DNA from: Pseudoalteromonas sp. MEBiC 03607
GTDB lineage: Bacteria > Pseudomonadota > Gammaproteobacteria > Enterobacterales > Alteromonadaceae
Assembly: GCF_004792295.1 (NCBI RefSeq)
Contig: NZ_SRRY01000001.1
Coordinates: 3,541,501-3,605,500, forward strand
Direction: 5' to 3'
Length of the DNA: 64,000 bases
The number at the start of each line of letters is the position of its first letter. Within the stretch, counting starts at the first letter, position 1. The notes beneath the pieces were generated by a model. The model had not been told where the DNA came from. It did not search any database and saw nothing but the letters and a program-made list of their open reading frames with translations. Below, piece after piece: positions 38,140 to 48,281 of this stretch. The translations under genes and the position numbers were made by a program.

Positions 38140-39153
38140 TTAAATAGCCTCTAACGAGTCTATTGGCCAGCGCGGCTTTGTTTTCATATCAAGGCTAGCA
38201 AACTGCCCTGCTTTTAAGCGCTGCATACCTGCATAAGCGATCATCGCACCGTTATCTGTACAAAACTCCGTGCGCGGGTAGTACACACGCCCTTTCATAC
38301 CTTGCATTACTCGCTCAAGTTGCGCACGCAATTGCACGTTTGCACTCACGCCCCCAGCAATCACTAAGCGCTTGATACCGGTTTGCTTTAATGCACGTTT
38401 ACACTTGATAATTAAGGTATCAATAACCGCTGTTTGGAATGCATGAGCAATATCCGCTTTAGTTTGTTCATCATCATCGCTATCACGAATAGCGAGTGAC
38501 GCAGCCGTTTTTAAACCACTGAAACTAAAATCTAAGCCGGGTTTGTCAGTCATCGGACGCGGGAATACAAAGCGCTCAGGTGTACCTTGCTCAGCAAGTT
38601 TTGCCAAACGCGGGCCTCCTGGGTAATCAAGCCCAAGTAATTTCGCCGTTTTATCGAATGCCTCACCTGCGGCGTCATCAACTGACTCACCTAATACTTC
38701 GTATTCACCAATACCAGATACTTTAACCATCATGGTGTGGCCGCCAGATACTAATAACGCGATAAACGGAAATTCAGGTTTGTCTTCTTCAAGCATTGGC
38801 GCAAGAAGATGCCCTTCCATATGATGAACCGCTACCGCTGGTATATTCCAACCATAGGCTAAAGAACGACCAATAGAAGTACCCACAAGGAGTGCGCCAA
38901 CCAATCCAGGGCCCGCAGTATAAGCAATGCCATCTAAATCTTCTGGGCCACAGCCCGCTTGTGCAAAGGCGGCATCAATTAAAGGTAAGGTTTTACGCAC
39001 GTGGTCACGTGACGCAAGTTCAGGTACGACACCGCCGTAGTCAGCATGCACTTTTACTTGGCTATACAGTTGATGTGCTAATAAGCCTTGTTCATCATCG
39101 TAAATGGCAATACCTGTTTCATCACATGATGATTCAATACCTAAAATTCGCAT
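38140..39153 (-). CDS. tsaD: tRNA N6-threonylcarbamoyladenosine transferase subunit
   Basis: 337 residues. It starts [20 protein letters not shown]. The metal-binding histidines are in [10 protein letters not shown], with [23 protein letters not shown] and [12 protein letters not shown] as expected. It acts with TsaBCE to modify A37 of ANN-decoding tRNAs. ATG at 39153 is preceded by GGAG six bases away. The rpsU gene often found beside tsaD is not seen here; a terminator and yjaG occupy the upstream side. Confidence 0.96.
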   Translation of the reverse strand: MRILGIESSCDETGIAIYDDEQGLLAHQLYSQVKVHADYGGVVPELASRDHVRKTLPLIDAAFAQAGCGPEDLDGIAYTAGPGLVGALLVGTSIGRSLAYGWNIPAVAVHHMEGHLLAPMLEEDKPEFPFIALLVSGGHTMMVKVSGIGEYEVLGESVDDAAGEAFDKTAKLLGLDYPGGPRLAKLAEQGTPERFVFPRPMTDKPGLDFSFSGLKTAASLAIRDSDDDEQTKADIAHAFQTAVIDTLIIKCKRALKQTGIKRLVIAGGVSANVQLRAQLERVMQGMKGRVYYPRTEFCTDNGAMIAYAGMQRLKAGQFASLDMKTKPRWPIDSLEAI

Positions 39154-39178
39154 CAATTACTCCGCCAAGAAAAATAAA

Positions 39179-39204
39179 CGCGTATTTTACAGTGAAAATA
39201 CGCA
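39179..39204 (-). terminator. Terminator after yjaG
   Basis: GCGTATTTT and AAAATACGC pair around a six-base loop; TTTATTTTT follows in the minus direction, between yjaG and tsaD. Confidence 0.8.
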
Positions 39205-39214
39205 TTACTGAATA

Positions 39215-39805
39215 TTAAATTGCAATACCAATGTTGGTTTGACCGTCTGATACCGCAAGCTGTTTGAGTTCTTTTACGTTTTCAGAGCTAATTCGGCCCA
39301 TTTGCTCTACAAAATCAATTAACTCAGCCAGTACTTCAATTTCATATTGCATTAATGGGTGTTCACGAACTGCTTTATTGTCAGCTACTTCACCATCAAC
39401 GGTAAGTTGATATTCAATGTAACGTGCCACCGATGCCTGTGAAATTTTACTAATGTTCAAAAACTCTTGGTCATCTTTTGCCATTAAGCCGTGTAACATG
39501 CCCAGTAAAGCTGTTGCTGTATCAATAGCAGGGTAAGTGCCAAACATATCAAAATCAGTTAGTTCAGGCACATTAGGCTCTATTTTTTCGATTTGTTTTT
39601 CGAGGCTAATTTTACTTTTTGGCAGTAAAATCTTCTCCCAACAAACATTCAAAGCACTACGAAAAACCGCAGCATCACCAAACCCTGTGGCTTCACAGAA
39701 TAAACTGTAATTAGGCAGCATGCGTTCTAACAAAGCACCACCTAATACTGCTTTTTGTAAATAGTTTAATTCTCTAATGCGTTGAAAATTATTCGCTTTC
39801 GTCAT
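39215..39805 (-). CDS. yjaG: YjaG family (DUF416) protein
   Basis: About 196 residues. It aligns by eye with E. coli YjaG: LLERMLPNYSLFCEATGFGDAAVFRSALNVCWE, FDMFGTYPAIDTATALLGMLHGL and the ending NIGIAI. It is an all-helical cytoplasmic protein of unknown function. ATG at 39805 overlaps the DUF2007 gene by 17 bases and gives the family's usual length; the longer reading from 39838 adds eleven residues that look unrelated. Confidence 0.88.
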   Translation of the reverse strand: MTKANNFQRIRELNYLQKAVLGGALLERMLPNYSLFCEATGFGDAAVFRSALNVCWEKILLPKSKISLEKQIEKIEPNVPELTDFDMFGTYPAIDTATALLGMLHGLMAKDDQEFLNISKISQASVARYIEYQLTVDGEVADNKAVREHPLMQYEIEVLAELIDFVEQMGRISSENVKELKQLAVSDGQTNIGIAI

Positions 39806-40154
39806 TTTTAACAGTCCCGCAAGACCAACAAAGTTCAAATGTTGATCCGTTAAGCTCTTGACACTTTGGGCACACCCAATCAGGAGCCGATTGTTTTACT
39901 TGCTGATAGTTTAACAATATTTCTTGCGCCTGGCGCTCTTTTAATGCGTAAACAAGCATATCAACTCCCGTCTGTTCAAAGGGTATCTCTCCCAATGCCC
40001 CTTGTAAGAGCTCACCTTGTAACTGACACTCAATACCTTTACTGTTTAACAGCCCTTTAATAATATTCGCTTCAAGACTGTTTTCAGCCTGAAATACTCG
40101 TACCCATTTGAACGGTTCTGAGCTAGCGGTTTGATTTAATTTCTTATTTTGCAA
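39789..40154 (-). CDS. DUF2007-like protein with C-terminal zinc ribbon
   Basis: 121 residues. The first 80 resemble DUF2007, a small PII-like putative signal-transducing fold (WVRVFQAENSLEANIIKGLLNSKGIECQLQGE). The C-terminus has CPKC then CWSC, two CxxC pairs spaced as in a zinc ribbon. It probably binds a small ligand or partner; the function is unknown. The gene overlaps yjaG downstream by 17 bases, so the two are co-expressed. Confidence 0.75.
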   Translation of the reverse strand: MQNKKLNQTASSEPFKWVRVFQAENSLEANIIKGLLNSKGIECQLQGELLQGALGEIPFEQTGVDMLVYALKERQAQEILLNYQQVKQSAPDWVCPKCQELNGSTFELCWSCGTVKNDESE

Positions 40155-40233
40155 ATTACTTCTCTTTTACTTTTCTAAATATAAAACCTAAACTACAAAA
40201 GCTTTGCCGCAATGCTTATTTCAAGGTAACTAC

Positions 40234-40641
40234 ATGACATTAACGACACCAGGACTACTATTTCCTGCGATTTCTTTACTTTTACTCGCTTACACCAATC
40301 GTTTTTTGGTGCTCGCCCAACTTATTCGTGAACTGAATGCGCGCGAAGGGGAAAGTATTCGCCCTCTTGTTGTCGCACAAATTACCAACTTAAGAAAGCG
40401 CATTAAGTTAATAAGAGTGATGCAAGTATACGGCGTTGCCTCATTTTTAATGTGCACCTTATCAATGTTCGCTTTATTTATAGAATTTAATACCACAGGC
40501 ATCATCTTATTTGGGATTAGCCTAGCTTGCTTAGCGATGTCACTTTTAACCTCTTTGTATGAGATCCACATTTCATGCGATGCCATCGAAATCGAATTAA
40601 AAAATATCGAAAAAAAACCAGTAGCTGATAAGGCAGAGTAA
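40234..40641 (+). CDS. DUF2721 membrane protein
   Basis: 135 residues from ATG at 40234, preceded by AAGGTAA. There are three hydrophobic segments: LLFPAISLLLLAYTNRFLVLAQLIREL near the start, and two adjacent ones around residues 66-110. The layout, with a cytoplasmic helix rich in Arg/Lys between them, matches DUF2721, a family of unknown function. The response-regulator gene follows closely on the same strand. Confidence 0.78.
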   Translation: MTLTTPGLLFPAISLLLLAYTNRFLVLAQLIRELNAREGESIRPLVVAQITNLRKRIKLIRVMQVYGVASFLMCTLSMFALFIEFNTTGIILFGISLACLAMSLLTSLYEIHISCDAIEIELKNIEKKPVADKAE

Positions 40642-40693
40642 ATTTCTGCCTCTATACTTATTGTTACGAGATGCAACAATAAGTGGTGTGTTT

Positions 40694-42220
40694 GTGGAAG
40701 ATTTTTTATTTTCTGATGAGCAGCTAGAAGAAAATAACGTTCCTATTGATGAATCAGAATGTTGGCATATTCTTGTTGTTGACGATGAAGAAGATATTCA
40801 CCAAGTTACGAAATTAGTGCTAGCTGGCTTCACTTTCGAAAATAAAGGTCTGCGCTTTTATGACGCCTATTCAGCAGCCGAAGCAAAAGAGTTATTAAAG
40901 CAAAATATTCCTTTTTCAGTCGCACTTGTCGATGTTGTCATGGAAACAAACCATGCAGGGCTTGAGCTTATCCAATACATTCGCGATGAAATAGAAAACC
41001 ATGATATTCGCTTAATTCTGCGTACAGGTCAGCCTGGAGAGGCACCTGAAGAGTCGATTATCCGTGATTATGATATAAACGATTACAAGAATAAAACCGA
41101 ACTAACGGCTATAAAAATTAAGACGCTTCTTTATTCTGCACTCAGAGGGCATCGCGATATACAAATTATTGATCGCCATAAAAGTGGCCTAGAGCAAATT
41201 ATTAATGCGTCTGCGAATTTCTTAAAATGCGATAGTGTTAACGAATTTGCATCCACTATTTTGAGTCACGTCACGAATGTAATGGGGATTAATGACGCAC
41301 AAATCTATTGCGCTGCAGCAGTTAATTTTCAGTCCTCGCCGGCGAAAGATTTTCAACTATTAGCCGCGTCGGGAGTTGGACCAACGCCGAATCAAAATAC
41401 TATTCCAGATGAGGTGAAAAGTTTATTTATTGACGCCCATGAGCGTAAATCATCATTAAAAACGAGCACCGACTATATTGGTTACTTTCCGACAAAAGCA
41501 GGCCTTGAGACCATGTTATATGTTCATAAAGGAAGTAAACTGCAAACAACCGATCATCAACTATTAGAGTTTTACGCGAACAATATTGCCCTAGCCTACG
41601 ACAACCTTAAGCTTAGAGAAATGGTTAAAGAATCACAAAAAGAGTTGTCTTACATTTTAGGTGAAGCCGTTGAAAAACGCTCTAAAGAAACAGGCTCGCA
41701 TGTTAAGCGCGTTGCTTTATATAGTGAATTACTTGCAAAACTATCACAACTCAGTCCATTTCAATGTGAAATTATCAAGCTCGCTTCACCACTACATGAC
41801 ATTGGTAAAATTAGTATTCCTGATAGCATCTTAAATAAGCCAGGTAAATTAACTGATGAAGAATGGAAAATAATGCAAACTCATGCAGAAGTGGGTTACG
41901 AAATTTTAAAAAATTCAAGTAACGAAATTCTGACTTGCGGCGCTTTGATTTCATATCAGCATCACGAAAAATGGGATGGTTCAGGTTATCCGCAAGGTTT
42001 AATTGGCAATGAAATCAACATTGTTGGTCGCATAACCGCCCTTGCCGATGTGTTTGATGCGCTATGTAGCGACCGTTGCTACAAGCTTGCTTGGCCCTTA
42101 GATGAAGCACTGTCATTGATAAAAGAGCAACGTTCGAAACATTTTGATCCAAATCTTGTTGACTTGTTACTTGAAAATTTACCACTTTTCCTTGAGATTA
42201 AAGATCGTTACCCTGACTAG
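40694..42220 (+). CDS. Response regulator: receiver, DUF3369 and HD-GYP domains
   Basis: About 508 residues. The receiver domain (about 24-150) has the acidic pair in VVDDEED and phospho-acceptor aspartate in VALVDVVME. A DUF3369 region follows (about 165-305). The HD-GYP domain carries HDIGK and the defining HHEKWDGSGYP, so it should hydrolyse cyclic di-GMP to GMP. A histidine kinase is not adjacent, which is common for this class. The start is uncertain: a GTG at 40694 is used here, and GTG at 40688 or TTG at 40661 would lengthen the protein slightly. Confidence 0.9.
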   Translation: MEDFLFSDEQLEENNVPIDESECWHILVVDDEEDIHQVTKLVLAGFTFENKGLRFYDAYSAAEAKELLKQNIPFSVALVDVVMETNHAGLELIQYIRDEIENHDIRLILRTGQPGEAPEESIIRDYDINDYKNKTELTAIKIKTLLYSALRGHRDIQIIDRHKSGLEQIINASANFLKCDSVNEFASTILSHVTNVMGINDAQIYCAAAVNFQSSPAKDFQLLAASGVGPTPNQNTIPDEVKSLFIDAHERKSSLKTSTDYIGYFPTKAGLETMLYVHKGSKLQTTDHQLLEFYANNIALAYDNLKLREMVKESQKELSYILGEAVEKRSKETGSHVKRVALYSELLAKLSQLSPFQCEIIKLASPLHDIGKISIPDSILNKPGKLTDEEWKIMQTHAEVGYEILKNSSNEILTCGALISYQHHEKWDGSGYPQGLIGNEINIVGRITALADVFDALCSDRCYKLAWPLDEALSLIKEQRSKHFDPNLVDLLLENLPLFLEIKDRYPD

Positions 42221-42338
42221 ATGTAACTTTTCTGTAAAACGAACTTCCCAAAACAGGTACTATAATTTACTATGCCACTGTAGATTATAATTATATTGCC
42301 TGGATGTAGGGCTTACTTATAACAAGGGACTATATAAA

Positions 42339-43226
42339 GTGAGATTTGAACAACTTGAACAGTTTGTAGCATTAGGCGTATTAAGGCATTTTCGCCAAGC
42401 TGCTGAAAAAACACAAATAAGCACTTCAGCGTTAACCCGGAGTATTCAAACTCTTGAAGACGAAATTGGTTATGAGCTGGTAACTCGCTCAACCCGCTCC
42501 GTTAAGTTAACCAAAGAAGGTGAAATTTTCTTAGAATATGCGCAACAAACCCTCGACAATCTAGAAGAAACAAAACAACATCTTTTCGAATCACTAAATG
42601 GCTGCGCAAGCGAAAAGCTTGTTATTGGTTACACTAATAAAGCCAGTGCTGTCGTTCCTGTATCTTGCGGGCAATTTTTAGCGCAGTATCCACATGTAAA
42701 AATCGAGATGCAACTACAAGAGCAAAGCGAGCTAATGCGTAAGCTACAGCTTGGTGAAATTGATATTAGTGTTTGTTCGCAAGCAATGAATAGTATAGGA
42801 AGCGATATCCATTTACCTGACCAACTGATTTTATTTGTTGCTAAAGATCATCCATTAGCGAATAAGAGTGATATCAGCAAACGCGATTTTGCCGACTACC
42901 CTATGTACAGCTGCTTTTCACAATCGAAACAAGTACAACAGATGCTAAACGACGCCATTGATTCATTCGATAAGTCAGCCAGTGTTAAAGTAGGTAGTAT
43001 TGAACAAGTTATGGAAGGACTAAAACGATCGAACCATATTGCAATAGCTAGTATTGAACACGCAAACAATGTTGCTTCTGATCCGGCCTTGCAGCTTTTA
43101 AAAACCAACAAAGGTGTTGCTCAAGAGCAGCTTGTTATACAAACAAATCAAAAAATCAACGACAACTCTCATGTAAGTCACTTGCTTGATCTTATTGAAA
43201 AAATGGCCTTAGCAAGCCAGCATTAG
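42339..43226 (+). CDS. LysR-family transcriptional regulator
   Basis: 295 residues. Winged helix-turn-helix in the first 65 residues: FVALGVLRHFRQAAEKTQISTSALTRSIQTLEDEIG. A substrate-binding domain of about 200 residues follows. GTG start. No obvious divergent target gene lies upstream, since the HD-GYP gene runs in the same direction; the regulated genes are unknown. Confidence 0.9.
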   Translation: MRFEQLEQFVALGVLRHFRQAAEKTQISTSALTRSIQTLEDEIGYELVTRSTRSVKLTKEGEIFLEYAQQTLDNLEETKQHLFESLNGCASEKLVIGYTNKASAVVPVSCGQFLAQYPHVKIEMQLQEQSELMRKLQLGEIDISVCSQAMNSIGSDIHLPDQLILFVAKDHPLANKSDISKRDFADYPMYSCFSQSKQVQQMLNDAIDSFDKSASVKVGSIEQVMEGLKRSNHIAIASIEHANNVASDPALQLLKTNKGVAQEQLVIQTNQKINDNSHVSHLLDLIEKMALASQH

Positions 43227-43241
43227 TCGTCTCTTATATCT

Positions 43242-43265
43242 GCTAGCCTGAATTAAACAGGCTAG
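43242..43265 (+). terminator. Hairpin after the LysR gene
   Basis: GCTAGCCTG and CAGGCTAGC pair around AATTAA, 15 bases after the stop codon. The T run that follows is broken, so termination is likely but not certain. Confidence 0.6.
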
Positions 43266-43365
43266 CTCTCCCGTCTTTTACTGATCACTTATTTATTGCA
43301 TAAAAAGCGTGCATCGCATTATTTTTCAGATACACTTACGCACCTTTTTTTTATTGTGTATATAA

Positions 43366-43986
43366 ATGAACGCTCAGCTGATTTCTGACACTTATTTAGA
43401 TGCAATTGAACAAGCTGGTTATGCTATTGTTGAAAACGCGATTGATGAAACATTAATCAATGATTTAATCGCCGACTGCTATCGTATAAATCCGCATTTT
43501 CACACAGCGGGTATTGGTCGTTTAAACGACCAACAAATTGATAAAAATGTCCGTAAAGATAAGACCTTTTGGTTTGATAGTTCAAGCCAAGCACAAATTA
43601 CTTATCTGGCGACCATGGAAGCAATAAAAACGCAGTTAAATCGTAGTTTTTATTTAGGGTTATTTGACTACGAATGCCATTATGCAAAGTATCAACAAGG
43701 TGACTTTTATAAAAAGCACTATGATGCCTTCAAAGGCCGTTCGAACCGTATTTTCACAACAGTTTGTTACTTAAATACGCCAGAATCTGGCGGTGAGTTG
43801 GTGATTTACAAGCCGAAAAGTAAAGATATCGAGATTGTCGTAAAACCTCAAGCTGGCATGCTGGTAATGTTTGAAAGCGAACGCTTTATGCATGAGGTAT
43901 TACCCGCAAATGATGTTCGCTACTCTATTGCGGGTTGGTTCAGAAAAAATGCCTCGATCAGCGGCATTATCGACCCACCTAGATAA
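43366..43986 (+). CDS. 2OG-Fe(II) oxygenase (prolyl 4-hydroxylase-like)
   Basis: 206 residues. The iron ligands are visible as HYDAF (His-x-Asp) and HEVLPA, and the 2-oxoglutarate arginine follows in RYSIAGWFR. CHYAKYQQGDFYKKHYD and YLNTPESGGELVIY match the P4Hc domain. It probably hydroxylates a protein or small molecule; the substrate is unknown. Its stop codon directly abuts the convergent ubiA gene. Confidence 0.85.
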   Translation: MNAQLISDTYLDAIEQAGYAIVENAIDETLINDLIADCYRINPHFHTAGIGRLNDQQIDKNVRKDKTFWFDSSSQAQITYLATMEAIKTQLNRSFYLGLFDYECHYAKYQQGDFYKKHYDAFKGRSNRIFTTVCYLNTPESGGELVIYKPKSKDIEIVVKPQAGMLVMFESERFMHEVLPANDVRYSIAGWFRKNASISGIIDPPR

Positions 43987-44865
43987 TTAAAATGGCAGTG
44001 GCAAGGATGCTGCTAAACCGATAAAAATCACTAACCCCACATAGTGATTATTCAAAAATGCTTTGAAGCAAGGATCTCGCTCTCGTTTATGAATAAGCAT
44101 TTGTTGATAAAGTAAAAACCCAACCGCTGCCACTAAACCCAACCAATAAGGCAAACCAAGATGGTTACTCATGCCGATGAAAACAAGAATCGCGATAAAT
44201 AAGGCATTGAGTAAAAAGATGATGTGTCTGTCATAGCTGGCAAACAAGATTGCCGTTGACTTAACCCCTATTTTTAAATCGTCATCTCTATCAACCATGG
44301 CATACATGGTGTCATAAGCCACAGTCCAAACAAGATTAGCGGTAAATAGTAGCCAGGCTTCTAATGGTACTGAACCAATTGATGCCATATAGGCCATCGG
44401 AATTGCCCAACTAAATGCAGCACCAAGCACTACTTGCGGTAATTGGGTATAACGCTTCATAAATGGGTAACAAAACGCCAGTGCTAAAGCACCAAATGAA
44501 AGCAAAATAGTTGACCAGCTAAGTAACATAACCAATCCGAATGCCACTGCAATAAGTAACACAAACAAACTCATTGCCTCTGCACTAGAAACCAGTCCTG
44601 CAGCCAGAGGGCGCTGAGCAGTTCGCTTTACTGAACCATCGATTTTACGATCGGCAAAGTCATTGATCACACAACCTGCACTTCGCATCACAAAGACACC
44701 TAAGCTAAACACTACAAAATTTAACAAACTAGGCGTGCCTTGATTAGCAAGCCATAAAGCCCAATATGTTGGCCACAATAGCAACAAAGTACCGATTGGC
44801 TTATCCGTTCGCATCAGTTGTTTGTAATAAGGAATGTTTGCGCGATGTAATGCAGCTAATTTCAT
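43987..44865 (-). CDS. ubiA: 4-hydroxybenzoate octaprenyltransferase
   Basis: 292 residues with about eight membrane helices. The first Asp-rich motif is [13 protein letters not shown], the second [18 protein letters not shown]. It attaches the polyprenyl chain to 4-hydroxybenzoate in the inner membrane. It overlaps ubiC by four bases, so UbiC product and UbiA use are coupled in one operon. Confidence 0.96.
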   Translation of the reverse strand: MKLAALHRANIPYYKQLMRTDKPIGTLLLLWPTYWALWLANQGTPSLLNFVVFSLGVFVMRSAGCVINDFADRKIDGSVKRTAQRPLAAGLVSSAEAMSLFVLLIAVAFGLVMLLSWSTILLSFGALALAFCYPFMKRYTQLPQVVLGAAFSWAIPMAYMASIGSVPLEAWLLFTANLVWTVAYDTMYAMVDRDDDLKIGVKSTAILFASYDRHIIFLLNALFIAILVFIGMSNHLGLPYWLGLVAAVGFLLYQQMLIHKRERDPCFKAFLNNHYVGLVIFIGLAASLPLPF

Positions 44866-45407
44866 AAGTAGATATATGCCTCAGGTAAGAACACTTCAGC
44901 CACAAGAAAGTGAGCATTTGATAATGCGAACACGCTGCGTCGGCCCCACAAAGAATTTGACGGTAAGCCAAGGTGAGCTGTTAACGCTTGAATGGCATGC
45001 TGCTGAGAAAATTCAGCCACCTCGATTTCTGTTCGCTGCAAGCTGGGGTCTTGAAAAATAACATCGCCAAGCGGCCTCGTCCCCATATTTAACAACTGCT
45101 GTTTCTTTAAAGTATCGTCTGCTGGTAGCCAACTCTGCGCATAAACCATAGGTTTACCATCGCACAATAATAGCACCTCGCGGTTTAATGCCTGACTTAA
45201 AGAGGTATTTAGTAGCGCTTGTTGCTCGGCAGTTAAATCAAAAGGCGCTTCGTTTAGTACCTCAACTGAAAAAGCCTGACAGTGACTTTTGAGCTTAGCT
45301 GTTAATGAACCGGCTTCAAGCAGCCAACCTTGCTGTTGTTGCGTCAAATCTGGAAATGCTGAAGCAGGCTGCCAATTTGCAGCTAATGAAACTGGGAATG
45401 TGATCAC
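44862..45407 (-). CDS. ubiC: Chorismate lyase
   Basis: 181 residues. The family features are the N-terminal region [12 protein letters not shown], a core around [20 protein letters not shown] and the C-terminal block [24 protein letters not shown]. It converts chorismate to 4-hydroxybenzoate, the first ubiquinone step. Position directly upstream of ubiA supports it. The overall similarity to E. coli UbiC is moderate. Confidence 0.9.
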   Translation of the reverse strand: MITFPVSLAANWQPASAFPDLTQQQQGWLLEAGSLTAKLKSHCQAFSVEVLNEAPFDLTAEQQALLNTSLSQALNREVLLLCDGKPMVYAQSWLPADDTLKKQQLLNMGTRPLGDVIFQDPSLQRTEIEVAEFSQQHAIQALTAHLGLPSNSLWGRRSVFALSNAHFLVAEVFLPEAYIYL

Positions 45408-45571
45408 AACGACTCATTATTTTTAAAAACCGTGCAAATGATATCACTGCTGCACGTTTGGCAAAAGTCATGATTTAATCTCAAGCACGGTTAAAAATCA
45501 CAGAACAGCCTGTATCTCAAGCGAATTTGGGTATAGACTAAAACCATTGAAAGGGTGGAATATTTTTAATT

Positions 45572-45979
45572 ATGAAAACATCAGTGTTATCAATTTACTT
45601 AGTCAGTATGCTACTAATTGGCGCAATGACCAGTCTGTCTGCACAGGCTGAGTCAAAAGTTGGCTACTTTGGTTTTGAGCCTGATATCATCACCAACTAC
45701 ATAGGCCAAGGTAATAAGAAGCTAGGCTACGTGCGCATTACCGTTGACCTTATGCTAAATGATACAGCCGATATCAGCGTTGTTGAACATCACACCCCTC
45801 TACTGCGTGATGCGATTGTTGAAATACTCTCAAAAGAGCCTGAAGAAAACATTAAATCGCTTACTGGTCGAGAAGAAATCAGAAAACGCTGTACTGCAAA
45901 ATTAAAGTCACTACTTAAACAAGAAACTGGCCAAGAAATTGTCAGAGAAGTGTTATTTACTAAGTATTTGTACCATTAA
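45572..45979 (+). CDS. FliL-like protein
   Basis: 135 residues. An N-terminal signal-like segment (LSIYLVSMLLIGAMTSLSAQA) is followed by a domain with YVRITVDLMLNDTADISVVEHHTPLLRDAIVEILS, typical of FliL, the flagellar basal-body protein. It looks exported rather than anchored, as in the second FliL-like copies of Shewanella and Vibrio. It is not beside flagellar genes, so a role in motility is only likely. A strong terminator follows. Confidence 0.82.
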   Translation: MKTSVLSIYLVSMLLIGAMTSLSAQAESKVGYFGFEPDIITNYIGQGNKKLGYVRITVDLMLNDTADISVVEHHTPLLRDAIVEILSKEPEENIKSLTGREEIRKRCTAKLKSLLKQETGQEIVREVLFTKYLYH

Positions 45980-45992
45980 TAGTTTGTTTAAT

Positions 45993-46019
45993 AAAAAAGG
46001 CGGTTTAACCGCCTTTTTT
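45993..46019. terminator. Bidirectional terminator between the FliL-like gene and glpG
   Basis: AAAAAAGGCGGTT and AACCGCCTTTTTT form a near-loopless stem between convergent genes. Confidence 0.85.
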
Positions 46020-46833
46020 ATTTACGTGTAAGCAGCTTATCAGACACAGCATATGCCATACCAGCCAGCAAACCTGCTAAGTGAGCCCAATTCGCCATAC
46101 TCACTGGCAACATATCTACAAAGCCTAGAATAAGCCAAACCAACATAAAACCAACAATACTATTGCTGACTAAAGGTGGTTCGTTAGGGCGCATTGCACT
46201 ATAAATCCAGCAAAACCCAAGCAAACCATAAACAACGCCACTTAATCCACCAAAATTAGGGCCTACAACTATAAATTGTGCCCAATTACTAATAAACGCT
46301 GTAACTAAAAATAACCCTACTAAGGTTAATTTACCGCTGCGCTTTTCAATATCGTTACCCAGCGTCATCCACCAGATCAAATTAAAAATAAGATGGATAG
46401 AGCTAAAATGCACAATGGCAGGGGTAAGCCAAGTAAGTGGCTTGGCAGGGTTAAATTGGAGCATGCCATAAATAGTTTCAAAGCCGCCCATCAGAAAAGC
46501 AACAAAGATGACTATAGATACTAAGGTTACGGTACGATTAAGCCAACTTAAAGCCTTAAATCGCGCTTTTAAATCAAGTGATTGGCCTTGATATGACAAC
46601 GGCGATTGTGTACTTCCTACCTGCCATGAAGCTTGTAAGTACTTTTCATCGTTGGGATTTTCAGCAAACTCTTGCCATAAAGGTTGAGCTTGATGAAAAT
46701 GCTCTGGAGCAACACAAATAATCACAGTTTGTCCATCTTGCGAGCGCAGCTCACCTTGTAATCCTTTACTTTTAATGTAGTCAATAAAGCCTTGTGCGGC
46801 GCGCGGATTATTAATGCTGCCCAGTTCAATCAT
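46018..46833 (-). CDS. glpG: Rhomboid intramembrane serine protease
   Basis: About 271 residues. The N-terminal cytoplasmic domain and six membrane helices are as in E. coli GlpG. The nucleophilic serine is in FGGLSGVVYGL, the catalytic histidine in NWAHLAGLLAG, and HFSSIHLIFNLIWWMTLG carries the conserved helix-2 region. It cleaves membrane proteins within the bilayer. ATG at 46833 overlaps the glpE stop codon as ATGA; the longer reading adds eleven non-family residues. Confidence 0.95.
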   Translation of the reverse strand: MIELGSINNPRAAQGFIDYIKSKGLQGELRSQDGQTVIICVAPEHFHQAQPLWQEFAENPNDEKYLQASWQVGSTQSPLSYQGQSLDLKARFKALSWLNRTVTLVSIVIFVAFLMGGFETIYGMLQFNPAKPLTWLTPAIVHFSSIHLIFNLIWWMTLGNDIEKRSGKLTLVGLFLVTAFISNWAQFIVVGPNFGGLSGVVYGLLGFCWIYSAMRPNEPPLVSNSIVGFMLVWLILGFVDMLPVSMANWAHLAGLLAGMAYAVSDKLLTRK

Positions 46834-47147
46834 CGTTCTATATGCTCCGGAAGTTGCGTTTGCCACGCAGTAAAGCCACCATCCATGCTGTAAACATCTT
46901 CAAAGCCTTGTTCAACTAAATAGCTCGCAGCACCTTGAGAACTTACGCCATGATAACAAACGATGATGATTGGCTGATCAAACTCTTTGTTCATCATAAA
47001 CTCGCTGATATTTGCATTCGATAAATGCTCAGCGCCTGGAATATGTCCGCTTTGAAATGAATTCGGATCGCGAATATCGGCAATCACGACATCGTCTTTT
47101 TCTAACAGCGAAAAGGTTTCGCTAACTGAAATATGTTTATACGACAT
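46830..47147 (-). CDS. glpE: Thiosulfate sulfurtransferase (single rhodanese domain)
   Basis: 105 residues. The active-site loop is VCYHGVSSQGAA with the catalytic cysteine; VIADIRDPNSFQSGHIPGAEHL is the start of the rhodanese fold and DGGFTAW the end. It transfers sulfur from thiosulfate to cyanide or thiols. The pairing with glpG, overlapping by four bases, is the same as in E. coli, but no glpR follows here. Confidence 0.93.
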   Translation of the reverse strand: MSYKHISVSETFSLLEKDDVVIADIRDPNSFQSGHIPGAEHLSNANISEFMMNKEFDQPIIIVCYHGVSSQGAASYLVEQGFEDVYSMDGGFTAWQTQLPEHIER

Positions 47148-47161
47148 AATACTCTCTAAAC

Positions 47162-47187
47162 TAAAAAGGCGGCCTAAAGCCGCCTTA
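47162..47187 (-). terminator. Terminator after tdh
   Basis: AAGGCGGC and GCCGCCTT pair around CTAAA; the minus strand continues with a T run. Confidence 0.8.
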
Positions 47188-47211
47188 ATTTTGAGGCTTT
47201 TAGACCTTCAT

Positions 47212-48237
47212 TTAATCCCAATTCAGGATAACTTTACCAGACTGGCCTGAAATCATTGTATCAAAGCCTTTTTGGAAGTCATCTACCGAGAATTGATGCG
47301 TGATAATTGGGTTAAGATCAAGACCAGACTGAATTAGACTCGCCATCTTATACCAAGTTTCAAACATTTCGCGACCATAAATACCTTTAATGATAAGGCC
47401 TTTAAAAATAACTTGGTTCCAATCCACCGCCATATCTGAAGGCGGAATACCTAGCATAGCGATTTTTCCGCCGTGGTTCATGTTATTTAGCATGCTATTA
47501 AATGCAACGGGTACGCCTGACATTTCAAGACCAATATCAAAGCCTTCTGTCATGCCAAGCTCTTTCATTACATCTTCAAGCTTTTCATTTGCTACATTTA
47601 CTGCACGAGTCGCACCCATTTTACGTGCTAAATCTAGGCGGTATTCGTTTACGTCTGTGATAACTACATGACGCGCACCAACATGTTTAGCAACCGCAGC
47701 TGCCATGATACCAATTGGGCCTGCACCTGTAATTAATACATCTTCACCCACTAAATCGAACGACAATGCGGTGTGAACTGCATTACCAAATGGGTCAAAA
47801 ATTGAGGCTAATTCATCTGAGATATTATCTGGAATTTTAAATGCATTAAAAGCAGGGATCACAAGGTATTCTGCAAATGCGCCTTCACGATTAACACCAA
47901 CACCAGTTGTATTACGACATAAATGCACACGACCAGCACGGCAGTTACGGCAATGACCACAAGTAATATGGCCTTCGCCAGAGACACGGTCACCTACTTG
48001 GAAACCACGTACTTCCTGACCCATATCAATTACTTCACCAACATACTCGTGGCCAACAACCATAGGAGTTGGAATTGTATTTTGTGCCCACTCATCCCAT
48101 TTATAAATATGGACATCTGTTCCACAAATTGCTGTTTTGCGGATTTTAATAAGCAGATCGTTATGGCCAACTTCTGGCTTTGGCGCATCAGTCATCCAGA
48201 TCCCTGGTTCTGCTTTTAATTTAGATAATGCTTTCAT
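47212..48237 (-). CDS. tdh: L-threonine 3-dehydrogenase
   Basis: 341 residues of the zinc alcohol-dehydrogenase family. The catalytic zinc site is CGTDVHIY and GHEYVGEV; structural zinc ligands are [15 protein letters not shown]; the NAD motif is [14 protein letters not shown]. It oxidises threonine to 2-amino-3-ketobutyrate, which Kbl then splits. It is preceded by kbl with a hairpin in between. Full family length. Confidence 0.97.
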   Translation of the reverse strand: MKALSKLKAEPGIWMTDAPKPEVGHNDLLIKIRKTAICGTDVHIYKWDEWAQNTIPTPMVVGHEYVGEVIDMGQEVRGFQVGDRVSGEGHITCGHCRNCRAGRVHLCRNTTGVGVNREGAFAEYLVIPAFNAFKIPDNISDELASIFDPFGNAVHTALSFDLVGEDVLITGAGPIGIMAAAVAKHVGARHVVITDVNEYRLDLARKMGATRAVNVANEKLEDVMKELGMTEGFDIGLEMSGVPVAFNSMLNNMNHGGKIAMLGIPPSDMAVDWNQVIFKGLIIKGIYGREMFETWYKMASLIQSGLDLNPIITHQFSVDDFQKGFDTMISGQSGKVILNWD

Positions 48238-48256
48238 GATTTACACTCAATTAAAC

Positions 48257-48281
48257 AAAACCGAAGCAAAAGCTTCGGTTT
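48257..48281 (-). other. Hairpin between kbl and tdh
   Basis: AAACCGAAGC and GCTTCGGTTT pair around TTTT, followed by TGTTTAA on the minus strand. It could partly terminate or stabilise message between the two genes. Confidence 0.6.

Noticed and set aside
45417..45506. Inverted AACCGTGC repeats before the FliL-like gene
   Set aside because: Short AT-rich arms with mismatches; no clear terminator or operator geometry.
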